DNA of 64,000 nucleotides from Acinetobacter sp. LoGeW2-3 (GCF_002688565.1 NZ_CP024011.1:1922001-1986000), one strand, 5' to 3'. Shown: positions 19,256 through 28,485, counted from the stretch's first letter. Notes: generated by a model not told the origin, from the sequence alone. Made by a program: numbers and translations.

Positions 19256-21160
19256 ATGGGAAATAAAGCTTTGAGCGATCTTTTTAAGAATGCCGTATTG
19301 TGGCTCGTGATACTGGGTGTGCTGGTGCTCATCTTCAGCAACGTCAGTGATCGCAATCAGCCGACAACAATGAACTATTCAGAGTTCGTTGCAGCGGTGA
19401 ATGACGGCCAGATTAAGCAAGTGACAATAGATGGCGAAAGAATTCGTGGTGAGAAATCAAACGGTTCAGAGTTTGAAAGTATTCGCCCGGCAGTTCAGGA
19501 TCCTGAGCTGATGCCAAATCTCATCAAGAACAACGTGGTGGTTGAAGGTACTGCACCGCAACGCCAAGGCTTGTTGATGCAGTTGCTGATCGCAAGTTTC
19601 CCTGTGCTTTTAATCATTTTGTTATTCATGTTCTTTATGCGCAACATGGGTGGCGGTGCAGGTGGCAAGAACGGCCCGATGAGCTTCGGTAAGTCGAAGG
19701 CGAAAATGCTGTCTGAAGACCAGATTAAAGTGACCTTCACCGATGTTGCTGGCTGTGATGAAGCAAAACAGGAAGTGGTCGAAATCGTAGACTTCCTGAA
19801 AGATCCTGCAAAATTCAAACGTCTGGGTGCGACTATTCCTAAGGGCGTCCTGATGGTTGGTCCTCCAGGTACAGGTAAAACCCTGCTTGCAAAAGCCATT
19901 GCGGGTGAAGCCAAAGTTCCATTCTTCAGTATTTCCGGTTCTGACTTCGTAGAAATGTTCGTGGGTGTCGGTGCATCTCGTGTACGTGACATGTTTGAAC
20001 AGGCGAAACGCCATGCGCCATGTATCATCTTCATCGATGAGATTGATGCGGTTGGTCGTCACCGTGGTTCAGGTACAGGTGGTGGTCATGATGAACGTGA
20101 ACAGACACTGAACCAGATGCTGGTTGAGATGGACGGTTTCGAAGGCAACGAAGGTATTATCGTAATCGCGGCGACTAACCGTGCTGATGTACTGGATAAA
20201 GCTTTACTTCGTCCAGGCCGTTTCGACCGTCAAGTGATGGTTGGCTTACCAGACATTAAAGGTCGTGAGCAAATCCTGAATGTCCACTTGAAGAAACTAC
20301 CTTCTACCACTGGCGTGGATGTGAAAGTTCTTGCTCGTGGTACGCCTGGATTCTCTGGTGCGCAGTTGGCAAACCTTGTGAACGAAGCAGCGTTATTCGC
20401 GGCACGTCGTAACAAGAACACTGTCGACATGCATGACTTTGAAGATGCCAAAGACAAGTTGTACATGGGTCCTGAACGTAAATCGATGGTACTTCGTGAA
20501 GAAGAACGTCGTGCTACGGCTTACCATGAAGCAGGTCATGCGATTGTTGCTGAAATGCTGCCAGGTACAGACCCTGTGCATAAAGTAACGATTATGCCGC
20601 GTGGTTGGGCATTGGGTGTAACCTGGCAGTTGCCTGAGTTTGACCAGACCAGCCATTACAAAGACAAAATGTTAAATGACATTTCGATCTTGTTCGGTGG
20701 TCGTATCGCAGAAGAAATCTTCATTAACCAAATGTCGACTGGTGCGTCAAATGACTTCGAACGTGCAACTAAAGTGGCACGTGCGATGGTGACCAAATAC
20801 GGTATGTCTGACAAGTTAGGCGTAATGGTCTATGAAGATGATTCTCAGCAATCCTTCATGGGCAGTATTGGCAGCCGTACAATTTCTGAAGCAACTCAAC
20901 AACAGGTTGATGCTGAAGTACGTCGTATCATTGATGAGCAATACAAAGTGGCGCGTGACATCCTGGAAAATAACAAGGATATCGCGCATGCCATGGTGAA
21001 AGCGTTGATGGAATGGGAAACAATCGACCGCGAGCAAATCCGTGACATCATGGAAGGTCGTGAGCCGAACCCACCTAAGGTATACGTTTCAGACAATCCT
21101 GTGATTGATGTTACGCCAACCGATGGTCCAATGACTCCTCCGCCATTGCCAGCCAACTAA
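19256..21160 (+). CDS. ftsH: ATP-dependent zinc metalloprotease FtsH
   Basis: Membrane-anchored AAA+ protease that degrades misassembled membrane proteins and regulatory substrates such as LpxC. Two N-terminal membrane helices (about 10-28 and 105-125) bracket a periplasmic domain. Walker A GPPGTGKT is at about 202-209, Walker [12 protein letters not shown] follows, then the second region of homology with RPGRFDRQV. Zinc motif HEAGH begins at His424. Length 634 is normal. The start is uncertain: ATG 19256 has a weak ribosome site, and the in-frame TTG at 19271 is an alternative that would begin [11 protein letters not shown]. Confidence 0.97.
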   Translation: MGNKALSDLFKNAVLWLVILGVLVLIFSNVSDRNQPTTMNYSEFVAAVNDGQIKQVTIDGERIRGEKSNGSEFESIRPAVQDPELMPNLIKNNVVVEGTAPQRQGLLMQLLIASFPVLLIILLFMFFMRNMGGGAGGKNGPMSFGKSKAKMLSEDQIKVTFTDVAGCDEAKQEVVEIVDFLKDPAKFKRLGATIPKGVLMVGPPGTGKTLLAKAIAGEAKVPFFSISGSDFVEMFVGVGASRVRDMFEQAKRHAPCIIFIDEIDAVGRHRGSGTGGGHDEREQTLNQMLVEMDGFEGNEGIIVIAATNRADVLDKALLRPGRFDRQVMVGLPDIKGREQILNVHLKKLPSTTGVDVKVLARGTPGFSGAQLANLVNEAALFAARRNKNTVDMHDFEDAKDKLYMGPERKSMVLREEERRATAYHEAGHAIVAEMLPGTDPVHKVTIMPRGWALGVTWQLPEFDQTSHYKDKMLNDISILFGGRIAEEIFINQMSTGASNDFERATKVARAMVTKYGMSDKLGVMVYEDDSQQSFMGSIGSRTISEATQQQVDAEVRRIIDEQYKVARDILENNKDIAHAMVKALMEWETIDREQIRDIMEGREPNPPKVYVSDNPVIDVTPTDGPMTPPPLPAN

Positions 21161-21170
21161 GCTGAAAATA

Positions 21171-21197
21171 AAAAACCACCTTCGGGTGGTTTTTTTA
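21171..21197 (+). terminator. ftsH terminator
   Basis: AACCACC TTCG GGTGGTT with a UUCG tetraloop and seven T residues, directly after ftsH. Confidence 0.9.
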
Positions 21198-21267
21198 TGG
21201 CAATGATTTAGATTGTTTTGGCTGGATGCTATATTCAGCCTAGAAAAATCAAAGAGCTAAAATAAAA

Positions 21268-21879
21268 ATGAAGATGCCAGTTTTAGAATCCAATATTTAT
21301 CAGTTACGTTTAGAGCCGCTGACATGGGAACATTATGCAGATTTAGAAGCTGCGTGTGCTGAAGGGGATTTGGGTGAGGATCTGTATAATTCTGTGCCTT
21401 ACTTAAGCAAATTAAAACCATATGTGCAGCAGGCTTTAGATCAACAGGTTCAGGGGTCAAGAATGGCCTTTGCTGTGATCGATTTAATATCTGGTCGAGC
21501 CATTGGCACGACTAGCTATCATGACATCAAACCTGAAATCCCACGCTTTTATATTGGCTATACCTGGTATGCAAAGCGCTATCAGCGTACTTATGTAAAT
21601 CGGGTCTGTAAATATCTCTTGTTAAGCCACGCTTTTGAGCAGCTGGATGCTCAGGTAGTAGGCTTCCGGACGGATCATCTGAATCTAAGAAGTCAGAAAG
21701 CCATTGAAGCACTGGGTGCGAAACGGGATGGTATCATTCGCTGTCATATGTTGCGTAAAGATGGCCAAACAGTTCGGGATAGTTATATCTATAGTATTTT
21801 AAAAAGTGAATGGGCGGATGTGAAATCGCAACTGCAATCCAAGCTGATGCAATACTCCAATAAGCAGTTTGAAATCTAA
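21268..21879 (+). CDS. GNAT acetyltransferase, RimL-like
   Basis: A 203-residue member of the Acetyltransf_3 (RimJ/RimL) group using acetyl-CoA. The N-terminal LRLEPLTWEHYADLEAAC is the usual opening. The core has AIGTTSYHDI, RFYIGYTWYAKRYQRTYVN (in place of the classic QxxGxG loop) and HLNLRSQKAIEALGAKRDG. Substrate unknown; proteins of this sort modify protein N termini or small amines. The gene interrupts the usual ftsH-folP adjacency and is bounded by a terminator upstream, so it has its own promoter. Confidence 0.82.
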   Translation: MKMPVLESNIYQLRLEPLTWEHYADLEAACAEGDLGEDLYNSVPYLSKLKPYVQQALDQQVQGSRMAFAVIDLISGRAIGTTSYHDIKPEIPRFYIGYTWYAKRYQRTYVNRVCKYLLLSHAFEQLDAQVVGFRTDHLNLRSQKAIEALGAKRDGIIRCHMLRKDGQTVRDSYIYSILKSEWADVKSQLQSKLMQYSNKQFEI

Positions 21880-21955
21880 TTCTGAATAGATTCAGCTTTG
21901 CTTTATCTCGCTATCCATACGACAATACGCGGGTTATTGGATTTAGGATGAAAAC

Positions 21956-22810
21956 ATGCAGCTGATGCCTTTGTTACCACGCTTATGGACATTTGGACAC
22001 TTAAAACTGGATTTATCTCAACCGCATGTGATGGGAATTTTAAACGTTACTCCAGATTCCTTTAGTGATGGTGGTCAGCATAATTCCAAAGATGCTGCAA
22101 TAGCACGCGCTTTGGAGATGATTGCTGAAGGCGCAACTGTAATCGATGTGGGTGGTGAATCAACGCGTCCAGGTGCATCGGTAGTCGAAGTTGAAGAAGA
22201 AATTCGCCGTGTGGTCCCAGTAGTTGAGGAATTAGCTAAACATAATGTCGTGATCTCTATTGATACCTCTCAGCCAGAAGTGATTAAAGCTGCAGTCAAA
22301 GCAGGGGCGCATATCTGGAATGATGTTCGTGCTTTAACCCGACCGAATGCTTTGGAGACCGCAGCAGAACTCAATATTCCGGTGATCATCATGCATATGC
22401 GTGGTGAACCCACCACCATGAATAATCTAGATCAATATGAAGATGTGACCACAGATGTAATTGCCGAGTTGAGTCAGCGGGTACAAGATGCATTGGATGC
22501 TGGTGTGAGAATTGAAAACATCATGATTGATCCTGGTTTTGGTTTTGCTAAAAATGCGGAACAGAATCTAAAATTATTGAATGAATTTTATAAACTGAAT
22601 GAACTGGGCTACCCAATCCTGTCGGCGCTGTCACGTAAACGCTTTATTGGACAGGCATTAGGTGGGGCAGAAGCCATAGATCGCGCAGTGGGTTCAGTGT
22701 CAGCACATCTTCTGAGTATTCAACAAGGAGCCTGCATGGTACGCGCACATGATGTCAAAGCGACTGCAGATGCGATTAAGGTCTGGAAAGCAATGCAAAC
22801 TGCAGTTTAA
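21956..22810 (+). CDS. folP: Dihydropteroate synthase
   Basis: Condenses p-aminobenzoate with 6-hydroxymethyl-7,8-dihydropterin diphosphate in folate synthesis; target of sulfonamides. Conserved segments: MGILNVTPDSFSDGG, VIDVGGESTRPGA, WNDVRALTRPNALETAAE, IDPGFGFAK and LSALSRKRFIG. Length 284 matches the chromosomal enzyme, not the mobile sul type. glmM does not follow here, unlike in enterics. Confidence 0.96.
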   Translation: MQLMPLLPRLWTFGHLKLDLSQPHVMGILNVTPDSFSDGGQHNSKDAAIARALEMIAEGATVIDVGGESTRPGASVVEVEEEIRRVVPVVEELAKHNVVISIDTSQPEVIKAAVKAGAHIWNDVRALTRPNALETAAELNIPVIIMHMRGEPTTMNNLDQYEDVTTDVIAELSQRVQDALDAGVRIENIMIDPGFGFAKNAEQNLKLLNEFYKLNELGYPILSALSRKRFIGQALGGAEAIDRAVGSVSAHLLSIQQGACMVRAHDVKATADAIKVWKAMQTAV

Positions 22811-22914
22811 TGATGTATTGATTTTCATGCTAAGCGTTGTGCTGTTTGGCTTTTAAGCGGCAATGTGGTATATAGGGCACGCTTAACTTTTAATATTGTT
22901 TTAGAGTGCCTGTA

Positions 22915-23229
22915 ATGTTTGCAGATTTACTTCTCCCAATGTTCGATGATGAATATTATCCCGATATTCTGGTTGCTGAAGTAAAGCAGCATATCGAACG
23001 CTTTGCCAAAAAGGTGGCGAAATCTGGTTTATCTGAGTATGAGATTTATCAGTTTGCCAATGCGACTGTAGCAGAAATCAATGAAATGAAGCCGCAGTTT
23101 GAAGACCTGGATTCCTCACTGGATGATACCGCAGCAGATTATATTGCTGAGGCGATGATGATGGTGGTACAGGATCAAGGATACTTCGAAGTTGAAATGG
23201 AAGAACTGGTCGCCACCCGAGAATGGTAA
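22915..23229 (+). CDS. Small acidic protein, DUF5713-like
   Basis: A 104-residue acidic protein without signal or membrane segment. The beginning LLLPMFDDEYYPDILVAEVK and the end DQGYFEVEMEELVATREW resemble the DUF5713 family pattern (M-Y-D-D-x-Y-Y-P at the start, E-E-L-I-A-x-R-D-W at the end); this is from memory and tentative. The ATG at 22915 is preferred over the GTG at 22906 because AGAG lies at a suitable distance. Function unknown; ends 2 bases before a terminator. Confidence 0.65.
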   Translation: MFADLLLPMFDDEYYPDILVAEVKQHIERFAKKVAKSGLSEYEIYQFANATVAEINEMKPQFEDLDSSLDDTAADYIAEAMMMVVQDQGYFEVEMEELVATREW

Positions 23230-23230
23230 G

Positions 23231-23260
23231 AAAAAAGCCCTGTAAAACAGGGCTTTTTTT
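23231..23260. terminator. Bidirectional terminator
   Basis: AAAAAGCCCTG and CAGGGCTTTTT around TAAAA, between convergent genes; the minus-strand gene stop codon is inside its right flank. Confidence 0.85.
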
Positions 23261-23948
23261 AATGGTCTAAAAATGCGTCTTTAAAATTTTTATAATGAAT
23301 TTCATCTAGCAGTTTCTGCTCTTCCTGCATACAGCGTTGATGCAATTCCAGATAATACTTTTTTAAATCCTTTTGCAGTGGCACCGGTTCAGGCGCTTTG
23401 CTCTGCGACTGTTGATAAGACCAGTAAGCCAATTGACGGATATGCTGCAAACGGACCAGCAGGGTACTGCGGGTAGAATTTCTAAAACACGGTTCAATTA
23501 AAACCGGGACAAAACCGCTGAAGGCAAGTAGGCCTAAGCAAGGCAAAGCAATGAACACTGAGTGGTAGTATTGAAAGTTGATCAGCGACAGGACAGCAAT
23601 CAGGGTTTGAATATATAAACAGGATTGCAAGCGCTTTGCATAGCGTGCAGAACTGTATTTGGCCTGAAACTGGGCACGCCAGATATAAGGATAGAGCATG
23701 CTGATGAGTACGACCGTACCTGCACTAATGGCCTGATTCTTTGAATCCATAAAGTCAGGATAAAAAGGTAAGGAGAAGCACAAACAGCAGAATGCTGTAA
23801 TCAGCATCAAAATACCAATACGCAAATATAAATACAGATCAACAGGTTGATTCAAATATTTATACCGACTGTAGCTGAGTCTGCAAAAGAAGGCATCAGG
23901 ATGGCGTAACTGTAATTTGGCTAGATCGAAAGAGCGGGGTGCGGACAT
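23259..23948 (-). CDS. Membrane protein, paralogue of the 24273-24998 gene
   Basis: A 229-residue protein with four hydrophobic spans (about 41-62, 75-92, 107-125, 130-146) between a cytosolic-looking N-terminal part (LQLRHPDAFFCRLSYSRYKYL) and a helical C-terminal tail (RLQHIRQLAYWSYQQSQSK, then CMQEEQKLLDEIHYKNFKDA). The same plan and several matching positions occur in the gene on the far side of tRNA-Leu. The start at 23948 (MSAPRSFDLA) is chosen because the longer frame to 24038 runs over the tRNA-Leu terminator; no strong ribosome site is visible. Expression may depend on read-through from the tRNA or on an unseen promoter. Function unknown. Confidence 0.6.
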   Translation of the reverse strand: MSAPRSFDLAKLQLRHPDAFFCRLSYSRYKYLNQPVDLYLYLRIGILMLITAFCCLCFSLPFYPDFMDSKNQAISAGTVVLISMLYPYIWRAQFQAKYSSARYAKRLQSCLYIQTLIAVLSLINFQYYHSVFIALPCLGLLAFSGFVPVLIEPCFRNSTRSTLLVRLQHIRQLAYWSYQQSQSKAPEPVPLQKDLKKYYLELHQRCMQEEQKLLDEIHYKNFKDAFLDH

Positions 23949-23982
23949 GGGGAAGCACACTCTATTTAGAAAATTCAGGCAC

Positions 23983-24005
23983 AAAAAAACCAGCGGATGG
24001 CTGGG
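23983..24005 (-). terminator. tRNA-Leu terminator
   Basis: Minus strand CCAGC CATC CGCTGG stem followed by TTTTTTTG, 37 bases after the tRNA 3' end. Confidence 0.8.
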
Positions 24006-24040
24006 ATTCTGCATTTGCACCATTTTAAGCTGAGTCAAAA

Positions 24041-24126
24041 TGGTGCCCGAGGCCAGACTCGAACTGGCACGCTTTGTGGGCGGGGGATTTTAAATCCCCT
24101 GTGTCTACCGATTTCACCACTCGGGC
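24041..24126 (-). tRNA. tRNA-Leu(UAA)
   Basis: An 86-nt class II tRNA with encoded CCA. Acceptor stem GCCCGAG/CTCGGGC; anticodon stem GGGGA/TCCCC encloses TTTAAAA, giving anticodon TAA; a long variable arm (CGCCCACAAAGCG) fits leucine; T arm GCCAGTTCGAGTCTGGC. Confidence 0.95.
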
Positions 24127-24135
24127 ATGCGCGCC

Positions 24136-24164
24136 ATCATAGATGAGCAGCGAGAACTTGGCAA
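24136..24164 (-). promoter_or_regulatory. tRNA-Leu promoter
   Basis: Minus strand TTGCCA (24164-24159), 17-base spacer, TATGAT (24141-24136), then GGCGCGC before the tRNA. It shares the TTGCCAAG box, spacer length, -10 and GC-rich discriminator with both tRNA-Ser promoters of this window. Confidence 0.8.
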
Positions 24165-24272
24165 GATGATTTCTTATTATTTGTTTTATTTTTCCTCAAT
24201 TTTATGAGTTAAATTTTAAAAGTGATGAAACTGAACTTATTTAGAATTTCAAATCTTAATTAAAGCTTTGAT

Positions 24273-24998
24273 TTACAGTACTTCGTCCAGATAACTGTCC
24301 ACGTCGATATGTTTGATGCGTTTGCAGTACTGATGTTCAGACTTGAATAACTGGCTATACAGATCAGCATAGCGATTCAGCTGACGTTTGAGCACTTCGT
24401 ATTCAGGACTTTTTGCAGAGGTTATATACAGTTTCAATCGGGTTTTCAGGCTTTGCTTATACGCCCAGAAACAGACACGACGCAGTTGATGCAGCTGATA
24501 GTATTCATCATCCTGACTGTTTTGGCGAAACAGGTTTTCCTTATAGAAACGCACAAAGCCAAAACTCACACCAAAAAACAGGAGTGCCCACATCACAAAC
24601 TGGCTCTGTAAAAACTCAATATTTAAGGCAGACAAAACCACGACTGCTGCAAGCTTGACCGGACTATGTCTTAATAACTGATAAAGCGAATGCGAAGAAT
24701 GCCGAATCTGTTTGATGATCAAGGGAATGACCAGCATCAGAAACAGTAGAATCGCCAAAATGGCATAGGCATGCGCTTGAAAGTTACTAATCTCAAAATT
24801 ACTCAATAAGATGTCTTTCAATACAAAGCTGATTGGAATAAAGATCATGCTTGCCAAGAGCCAGGGAATAAACTCACGACGGTCATCCAGTACGCCTCTA
24901 GTCTTAATCTGGCTATAAAACAGGTAATTGTGCTTAAACGCCGCCGGATAGAGCAGCTGAAGTTGCTGAAGCAGCACATTGACTTGTTGGTTTTGCAT
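24273..24998 (-). CDS. Membrane protein, paralogue of the 23259-23948 gene
   Basis: A 241-residue protein: N-terminal helix (LLQQLQLLYPAAFKHNYLFYSQ), four hydrophobic spans (about 44-64, 76-96, 112-128, 132-148) and a charged helical C terminus (YQLHQLRRVCFWAYKQSLKTR, later KRIKHIDVDSYLDEVL). Compared with the other protein, matching blocks are LQL-x-x-P-x-AF near the start and the H-x-x-R/Q-x-x-x-W-x-Y-x-Q-S block in the tail. No enzyme motif. Tandem duplication around tRNA-Leu is the simplest origin. Function unknown; Moraxellaceae-restricted proteins are likely. Confidence 0.7.
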   Translation of the reverse strand: MQNQQVNVLLQQLQLLYPAAFKHNYLFYSQIKTRGVLDDRREFIPWLLASMIFIPISFVLKDILLSNFEISNFQAHAYAILAILLFLMLVIPLIIKQIRHSSHSLYQLLRHSPVKLAAVVVLSALNIEFLQSQFVMWALLFFGVSFGFVRFYKENLFRQNSQDDEYYQLHQLRRVCFWAYKQSLKTRLKLYITSAKSPEYEVLKRQLNRYADLYSQLFKSEHQYCKRIKHIDVDSYLDEVL

Positions 24999-25172
24999 GT
25001 AGAGGTCGAGCAGGGTGATAAATCGGTAAGATTACTATAGAGCAAATTACTGAATTTTGCCGAAAAATTGCAAAGCACAATTAAATCATCTCGTGAATCA
25101 CAGGATTTTGGTTTTTTGCCCGGGAATTATGCGAAAATACCCCATTGTAAATATTATTTGTAAGGGCAGTTC

Positions 25173-25679
25173 ATGACTGATCAATCTCCTGAGACTTTAA
25201 GCGACATCGAAATTCTGGACCTGTTACAGGCCATGAAAAATGATGAATTAGATACCGAAGCGAAAGAAGCTATTCGTCAGGGTGGTAAAGCGGGTCGTCA
25301 GGAAGCGCATAAACAGGCGTTGGTTGAATTGCATCAGTCATTTGAAGCGAAATTTGTTGAAGCGGTGTCTATCGCCCTTCATCTGAATGAAGCACAGATT
25401 AAAAAGATCCGTTATAAGAAAGACCGTATTCGTATTTTAAAAGCGTGTGGTATTGATTACCTGGCGATTGATGGTGCGGAAACAGCATTTGTATTGGCAC
25501 AAATTGCACAAGCAATTGTGCGTGAAGATGCAATTGTGACCCACGACCTGCATAATATTTTCCCATTCTGGAAAGAAGGTTGGCCAATGGTACAGTTCGA
25601 TAATGCTTATAAAATTCTGGAAGATGATATCCACATTCACTATCAAGCGGTACTAGATGCATTGATCGGTAAGCATTAA
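25173..25679 (+). CDS. Conserved protein of unknown function
   Basis: A 168-residue soluble, acidic protein I do not recognise. The first half is helical and charged (LSDIEILDLLQAMKNDELD, GGKAGRQEAHKQALVELHQ). The second half has AQIKKIRYKKDRIRILKACG, an alternating hydrophobic run (AFVLAQIAQAIVRED) and HDLHNIFPFWKEGWPMVQFD. No signal, membrane helix or catalytic signature. It is a single-gene unit: the upstream 174 bases are AT-rich and a terminator follows directly. Confidence 0.7.
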   Translation: MTDQSPETLSDIEILDLLQAMKNDELDTEAKEAIRQGGKAGRQEAHKQALVELHQSFEAKFVEAVSIALHLNEAQIKKIRYKKDRIRILKACGIDYLAIDGAETAFVLAQIAQAIVREDAIVTHDLHNIFPFWKEGWPMVQFDNAYKILEDDIHIHYQAVLDALIGKH

Positions 25680-25689
25680 GAAAGTCCTT

Positions 25690-25719
25690 AAAAAAAGCAC
25701 CCAATAGGGTGCTTTTTTT
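25690..25719. terminator. Bidirectional terminator
   Basis: AAAAAAGCACCC and GGGTGCTTTTTT around AATA, between convergent genes. Confidence 0.85.
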
Positions 25720-25996
25720 AATCTCTATAGATAAGGGAAATCAGCCAGCTGATCGGCATGATAAAAACACGCCACCAGGTAAATAGGGGCCAGAGCAGAT
25801 AGTTCCCCCAGGTTAAGGTGGAATCAAAACCACGCCGTCTGCGTTCATGCGGATAGGGAATTAAAATTACCGTGAATACCAGAAGGCCTATCCCTGCCAG
25901 CAATAAAATCGGATTCTGTTCCCGCATAAAAAAGAAATACAGCAGGTAGATTCCTGAATAAAAACCAAGGCAAGCCAGCAAGGCAGAAAAATTCAT
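25718..25996 (-). CDS. Small membrane protein, unknown
   Basis: A 92-residue protein with three likely membrane segments (about 4-24, 31-46 and 65-88) and a basic loop HERRRRG after the second, which should face the cytoplasm. The ATG at 25996 is chosen since AAAGGG lies six bases upstream; the ATG at 26002 abuts that site. It starts 46 bases downstream of paeA and may be its operon partner. No family recognised. Confidence 0.6.
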   Translation of the reverse strand: MNFSALLACLGFYSGIYLLYFFFMREQNPILLLAGIGLLVFTVILIPYPHERRRRGFDSTLTWGNYLLWPLFTWWRVFIMPISWLISLIYRD

Positions 25997-26042
25997 CAGC
26001 ATCCCTTTTTATTTTTATGATTTTAAAAAAAGAAGAATCAGA

Positions 26043-27413
26043 TTAATCTGATTCTTCCTCAGTAGTATTCTTATTTGGTTCCAGTAGACGGGTCACCAGC
26101 AACTGGTCAATTTTGAAATGATCGACATCGACGACTTCAAATTTATAACCTGCATGAATTACGATATCCGCCGGACGTGGAATCTTACGCAGTTTGTACA
26201 TCATAAAACCAGCCAAGGTTTCATAATTTTCTTCTTCCGGCATCTCATCAATGCCTAGCGCATGCTTCATATCTTCAATTGGCGTACTGCCTTCGATCAG
26301 CCATGAATCGGCATCACGTTTAAAGATCTGCTGATCTTCTTCCATAGGCGTTACCCAGTCACCCATCACAGTAATCATGATGTCAGACAGTGTAATCACA
26401 CCGACAACCAGTGCATATTCATTAATCACCACCGCGAACTTTTCTTTGCTAGAACGAAAACGATCGAGTAGCTCAGATAAGGTCAAGGTATCTGGAATCA
26501 TCAACACATTACGAATAGTTGATTCATTCAGCTGATTGATTTTCTGGTTATTCAGAATACGAACCAGAATATCCTTGGCATCGACATAGCCAATGACCTG
26601 GTCAATATTTTCATTACACACCAGGAATTTGGAATAAGGATATTGTGCCAGTTTTTGACGAATACTGTCTTCAGCTTCAGTCAAGGTAAAGAAGATGACA
26701 TTTTCACGAGTCGTCATGCTGGAAGGAACGTTACGTTCTTCAAGCTCAAACACGTTTTCAATAAAGTGATGTTCCTGCTTTTGGAGTACGCCAGCCTGTG
26801 CGCCGGCATCCATCACCGCAGAAATATCTGCAAAGGTAATATTGTCGTCACGGATCGTGTTGACTTTAAATAAGCGGAACAGCAAGTTCGCAATGGCATT
26901 GATTACCCAAGCCAATGGCTTGCAGATTTTGATAAACACTTGAATCGGGTTGATAACTGAAACCGAAATTTTTTCCGGTGCAATCATAGCCAGGCGTTTC
27001 GGCATCAGATCGGCAAATAGAATAAATAACGAAGTTACCAATGTGAAAGATAGAGCAAAACTGATGTTCTGGGTCCAAGGACCATCATGTACACGAGATA
27101 CAAATGCAGCGATATAAGGACGGAAGGCGCCTTCACCTAGAATACCGCCGAGAATAGCGACAGCATTTAAGCCAATTTGGGAGGCAGCAAAAAAGTCTGC
27201 TGAGTTTTCCTGTAAATCCAGCACTTTCTGGGCACGGAGGTCGCCTGACTCAGCCAAAATTTTAAGTTTGACCTTGCGGGCACCTGCAAGTGCGATTTCA
27301 GTCAGTGATAAAAAACCAGCCCCCGCGATGAGTATTAAGATAATCACGATGTTTTGAAAGAGGCTCACGTAATCCACCTGTGGATTGATATTATCTTGGA
27401 ATATTTTTAACAC
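26043..27413 (-). CDS. paeA: CNNM/CorC-type transporter, polyamine exporter PaeA (YtfL)
   Basis: A 456-residue CNNM-family membrane protein: DUF21 domain (about 1-190) with LSLTEIALAGARKVKLKILAE and the ILFADLMPKRLAMIAPE block, a CBS pair (about 210-345) and a C-terminal CorC_HlyC domain (about 360-445) with IEGSTPIEDM. It follows the E. coli YtfL/PaeA sequence closely over its whole length (for example RKQEHELIENVFELE-type and PHSKFLVCNEDID-type segments). PaeA is reported to export cadaverine and putrescine in enterics; the role here is inferred from similarity. Older annotations call it hemolysin. Confidence 0.88.
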   Translation of the reverse strand: MLKIFQDNINPQVDYVSLFQNIVIILILIAGAGFLSLTEIALAGARKVKLKILAESGDLRAQKVLDLQENSADFFAASQIGLNAVAILGGILGEGAFRPYIAAFVSRVHDGPWTQNISFALSFTLVTSLFILFADLMPKRLAMIAPEKISVSVINPIQVFIKICKPLAWVINAIANLLFRLFKVNTIRDDNITFADISAVMDAGAQAGVLQKQEHHFIENVFELEERNVPSSMTTRENVIFFTLTEAEDSIRQKLAQYPYSKFLVCNENIDQVIGYVDAKDILVRILNNQKINQLNESTIRNVLMIPDTLTLSELLDRFRSSKEKFAVVINEYALVVGVITLSDIMITVMGDWVTPMEEDQQIFKRDADSWLIEGSTPIEDMKHALGIDEMPEEENYETLAGFMMYKLRKIPRPADIVIHAGYKFEVVDVDHFKIDQLLVTRLLEPNKNTTEEESD

Positions 27414-27417
27414 AAAA

Positions 27418-27453
27418 AAGGACTTGAGGTGTAAAAACAGATCTCAAGTCCTT
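27418..27453 (-). terminator. Terminator of the LysR gene
   Basis: Minus strand AAGGACTTGAG pairs with CTCAAGTCCTT around an AT-rich loop, followed by TTTTTTGTG, between the LysR stop codon and paeA. Confidence 0.75.
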
Positions 27454-27495
27454 ACAGTATAAGCTTAAAAAATAAGAATTTATTCGAAATTCAAA

Positions 27496-28485
27496 TTAAT
27501 AGGGTGAAAATTGCGAATTATTCTGCATAAATTCACGATTCTCTTCTTCAATCATCTGACGCGCCACATACAGAATTAGCTGACGTAACCAGCGATGCGC
27601 CGGATGATGATGCAGCAATGGACACCAAGCCATCTTCAATTCAAATTCTGGAATATAGAACGGTGGATCTTTTAGCAGCAAGTTATGGTTCTTGGCCTGT
27701 AAGCGGGCGATACGGGTTGGCAACGTAGCAACCAGATCCACATTCGATGCAAGAAGTCCCGGCATTTGATAATGTCGGGTAAACACCGAAATCTTACGCT
27801 TTTGACCAATACGTTCCAGTGCCTGATCAATCCAGCCGAGCCCAGCCTGTTTCTCAGGATTAACCCCGAAACCTACGCCCATGCCGGTTTTAGATACCCA
27901 GATATGCTGTGCATCTAGATAGCTTTTCAGGTTCAGATTGCCAGCAGCAGGGTGCTTATTATTTAGCAGACAAGAAAAGCTGTCACGCCAAACCAGGACC
28001 TGGTGGAAACTTTGTGGAATTTCATTGAACCGGTTGATTGCCAGGTCGACCTTACCTTGTTCCATGTCGCGATACGACACATCACTTGGGGTCAGGAAAT
28101 CCAGAACCACATTCGGCGCTTCCGAACGGAGTGCTTTTACTAGGCGTGGTACCAGTGTGGCTTCAGCATAATCTGAAGTCATGATGCGAAAGACGCGATT
28201 GGAGGTATAAGGACGGAACTCGGTACGGGGTTCCAGAATCATGGATAGATCAGACAGAGCATCGCGAATACGTGGTTGCAGTTCCAGTGCGCGTTCAGTC
28301 GGTGTCATTCCTTCAGAAGAACGGATCAAGAGGGGATCATTAAATAAATTGCGCAGACGACGCAAAATGTTACTCATGGCCGGCTGGGTAACGCCCAGTT
28401 GCTCAGCTGCACGTGTAACATTTTTTTCGCGAAGAAGTACATCAAGATAAATTAATAGATTGAGATCGACCCGCTCCAGATTCAT
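27496..28485 (-). CDS. LysR-family transcriptional regulator
   Basis: A 329-residue LTTR. The N-terminal winged helix-turn-helix reads LLIYLDVLLREKNVTRAAEQ followed by LGVTQPAMSNILRRLRNLF. The effector domain (about 95-300) starts RVFRIMTSDYAEATLVPRL, a NodD/NahR-like opening. The target is unknown. It is divergent from aceA across a 675-base AT-rich gap, so control of aceA or autoregulation is possible but unproven. Its effector cannot be read from sequence. Confidence 0.88.
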   Translation of the reverse strand: MNLERVDLNLLIYLDVLLREKNVTRAAEQLGVTQPAMSNILRRLRNLFNDPLLIRSSEGMTPTERALELQPRIRDALSDLSMILEPRTEFRPYTSNRVFRIMTSDYAEATLVPRLVKALRSEAPNVVLDFLTPSDVSYRDMEQGKVDLAINRFNEIPQSFHQVLVWRDSFSCLLNNKHPAAGNLNLKSYLDAQHIWVSKTGMGVGFGVNPEKQAGLGWIDQALERIGQKRKISVFTRHYQMPGLLASNVDLVATLPTRIARLQAKNHNLLLKDPPFYIPEFELKMAWCPLLHHHPAHRWLRQLILYVARQMIEEENREFMQNNSQFSPY

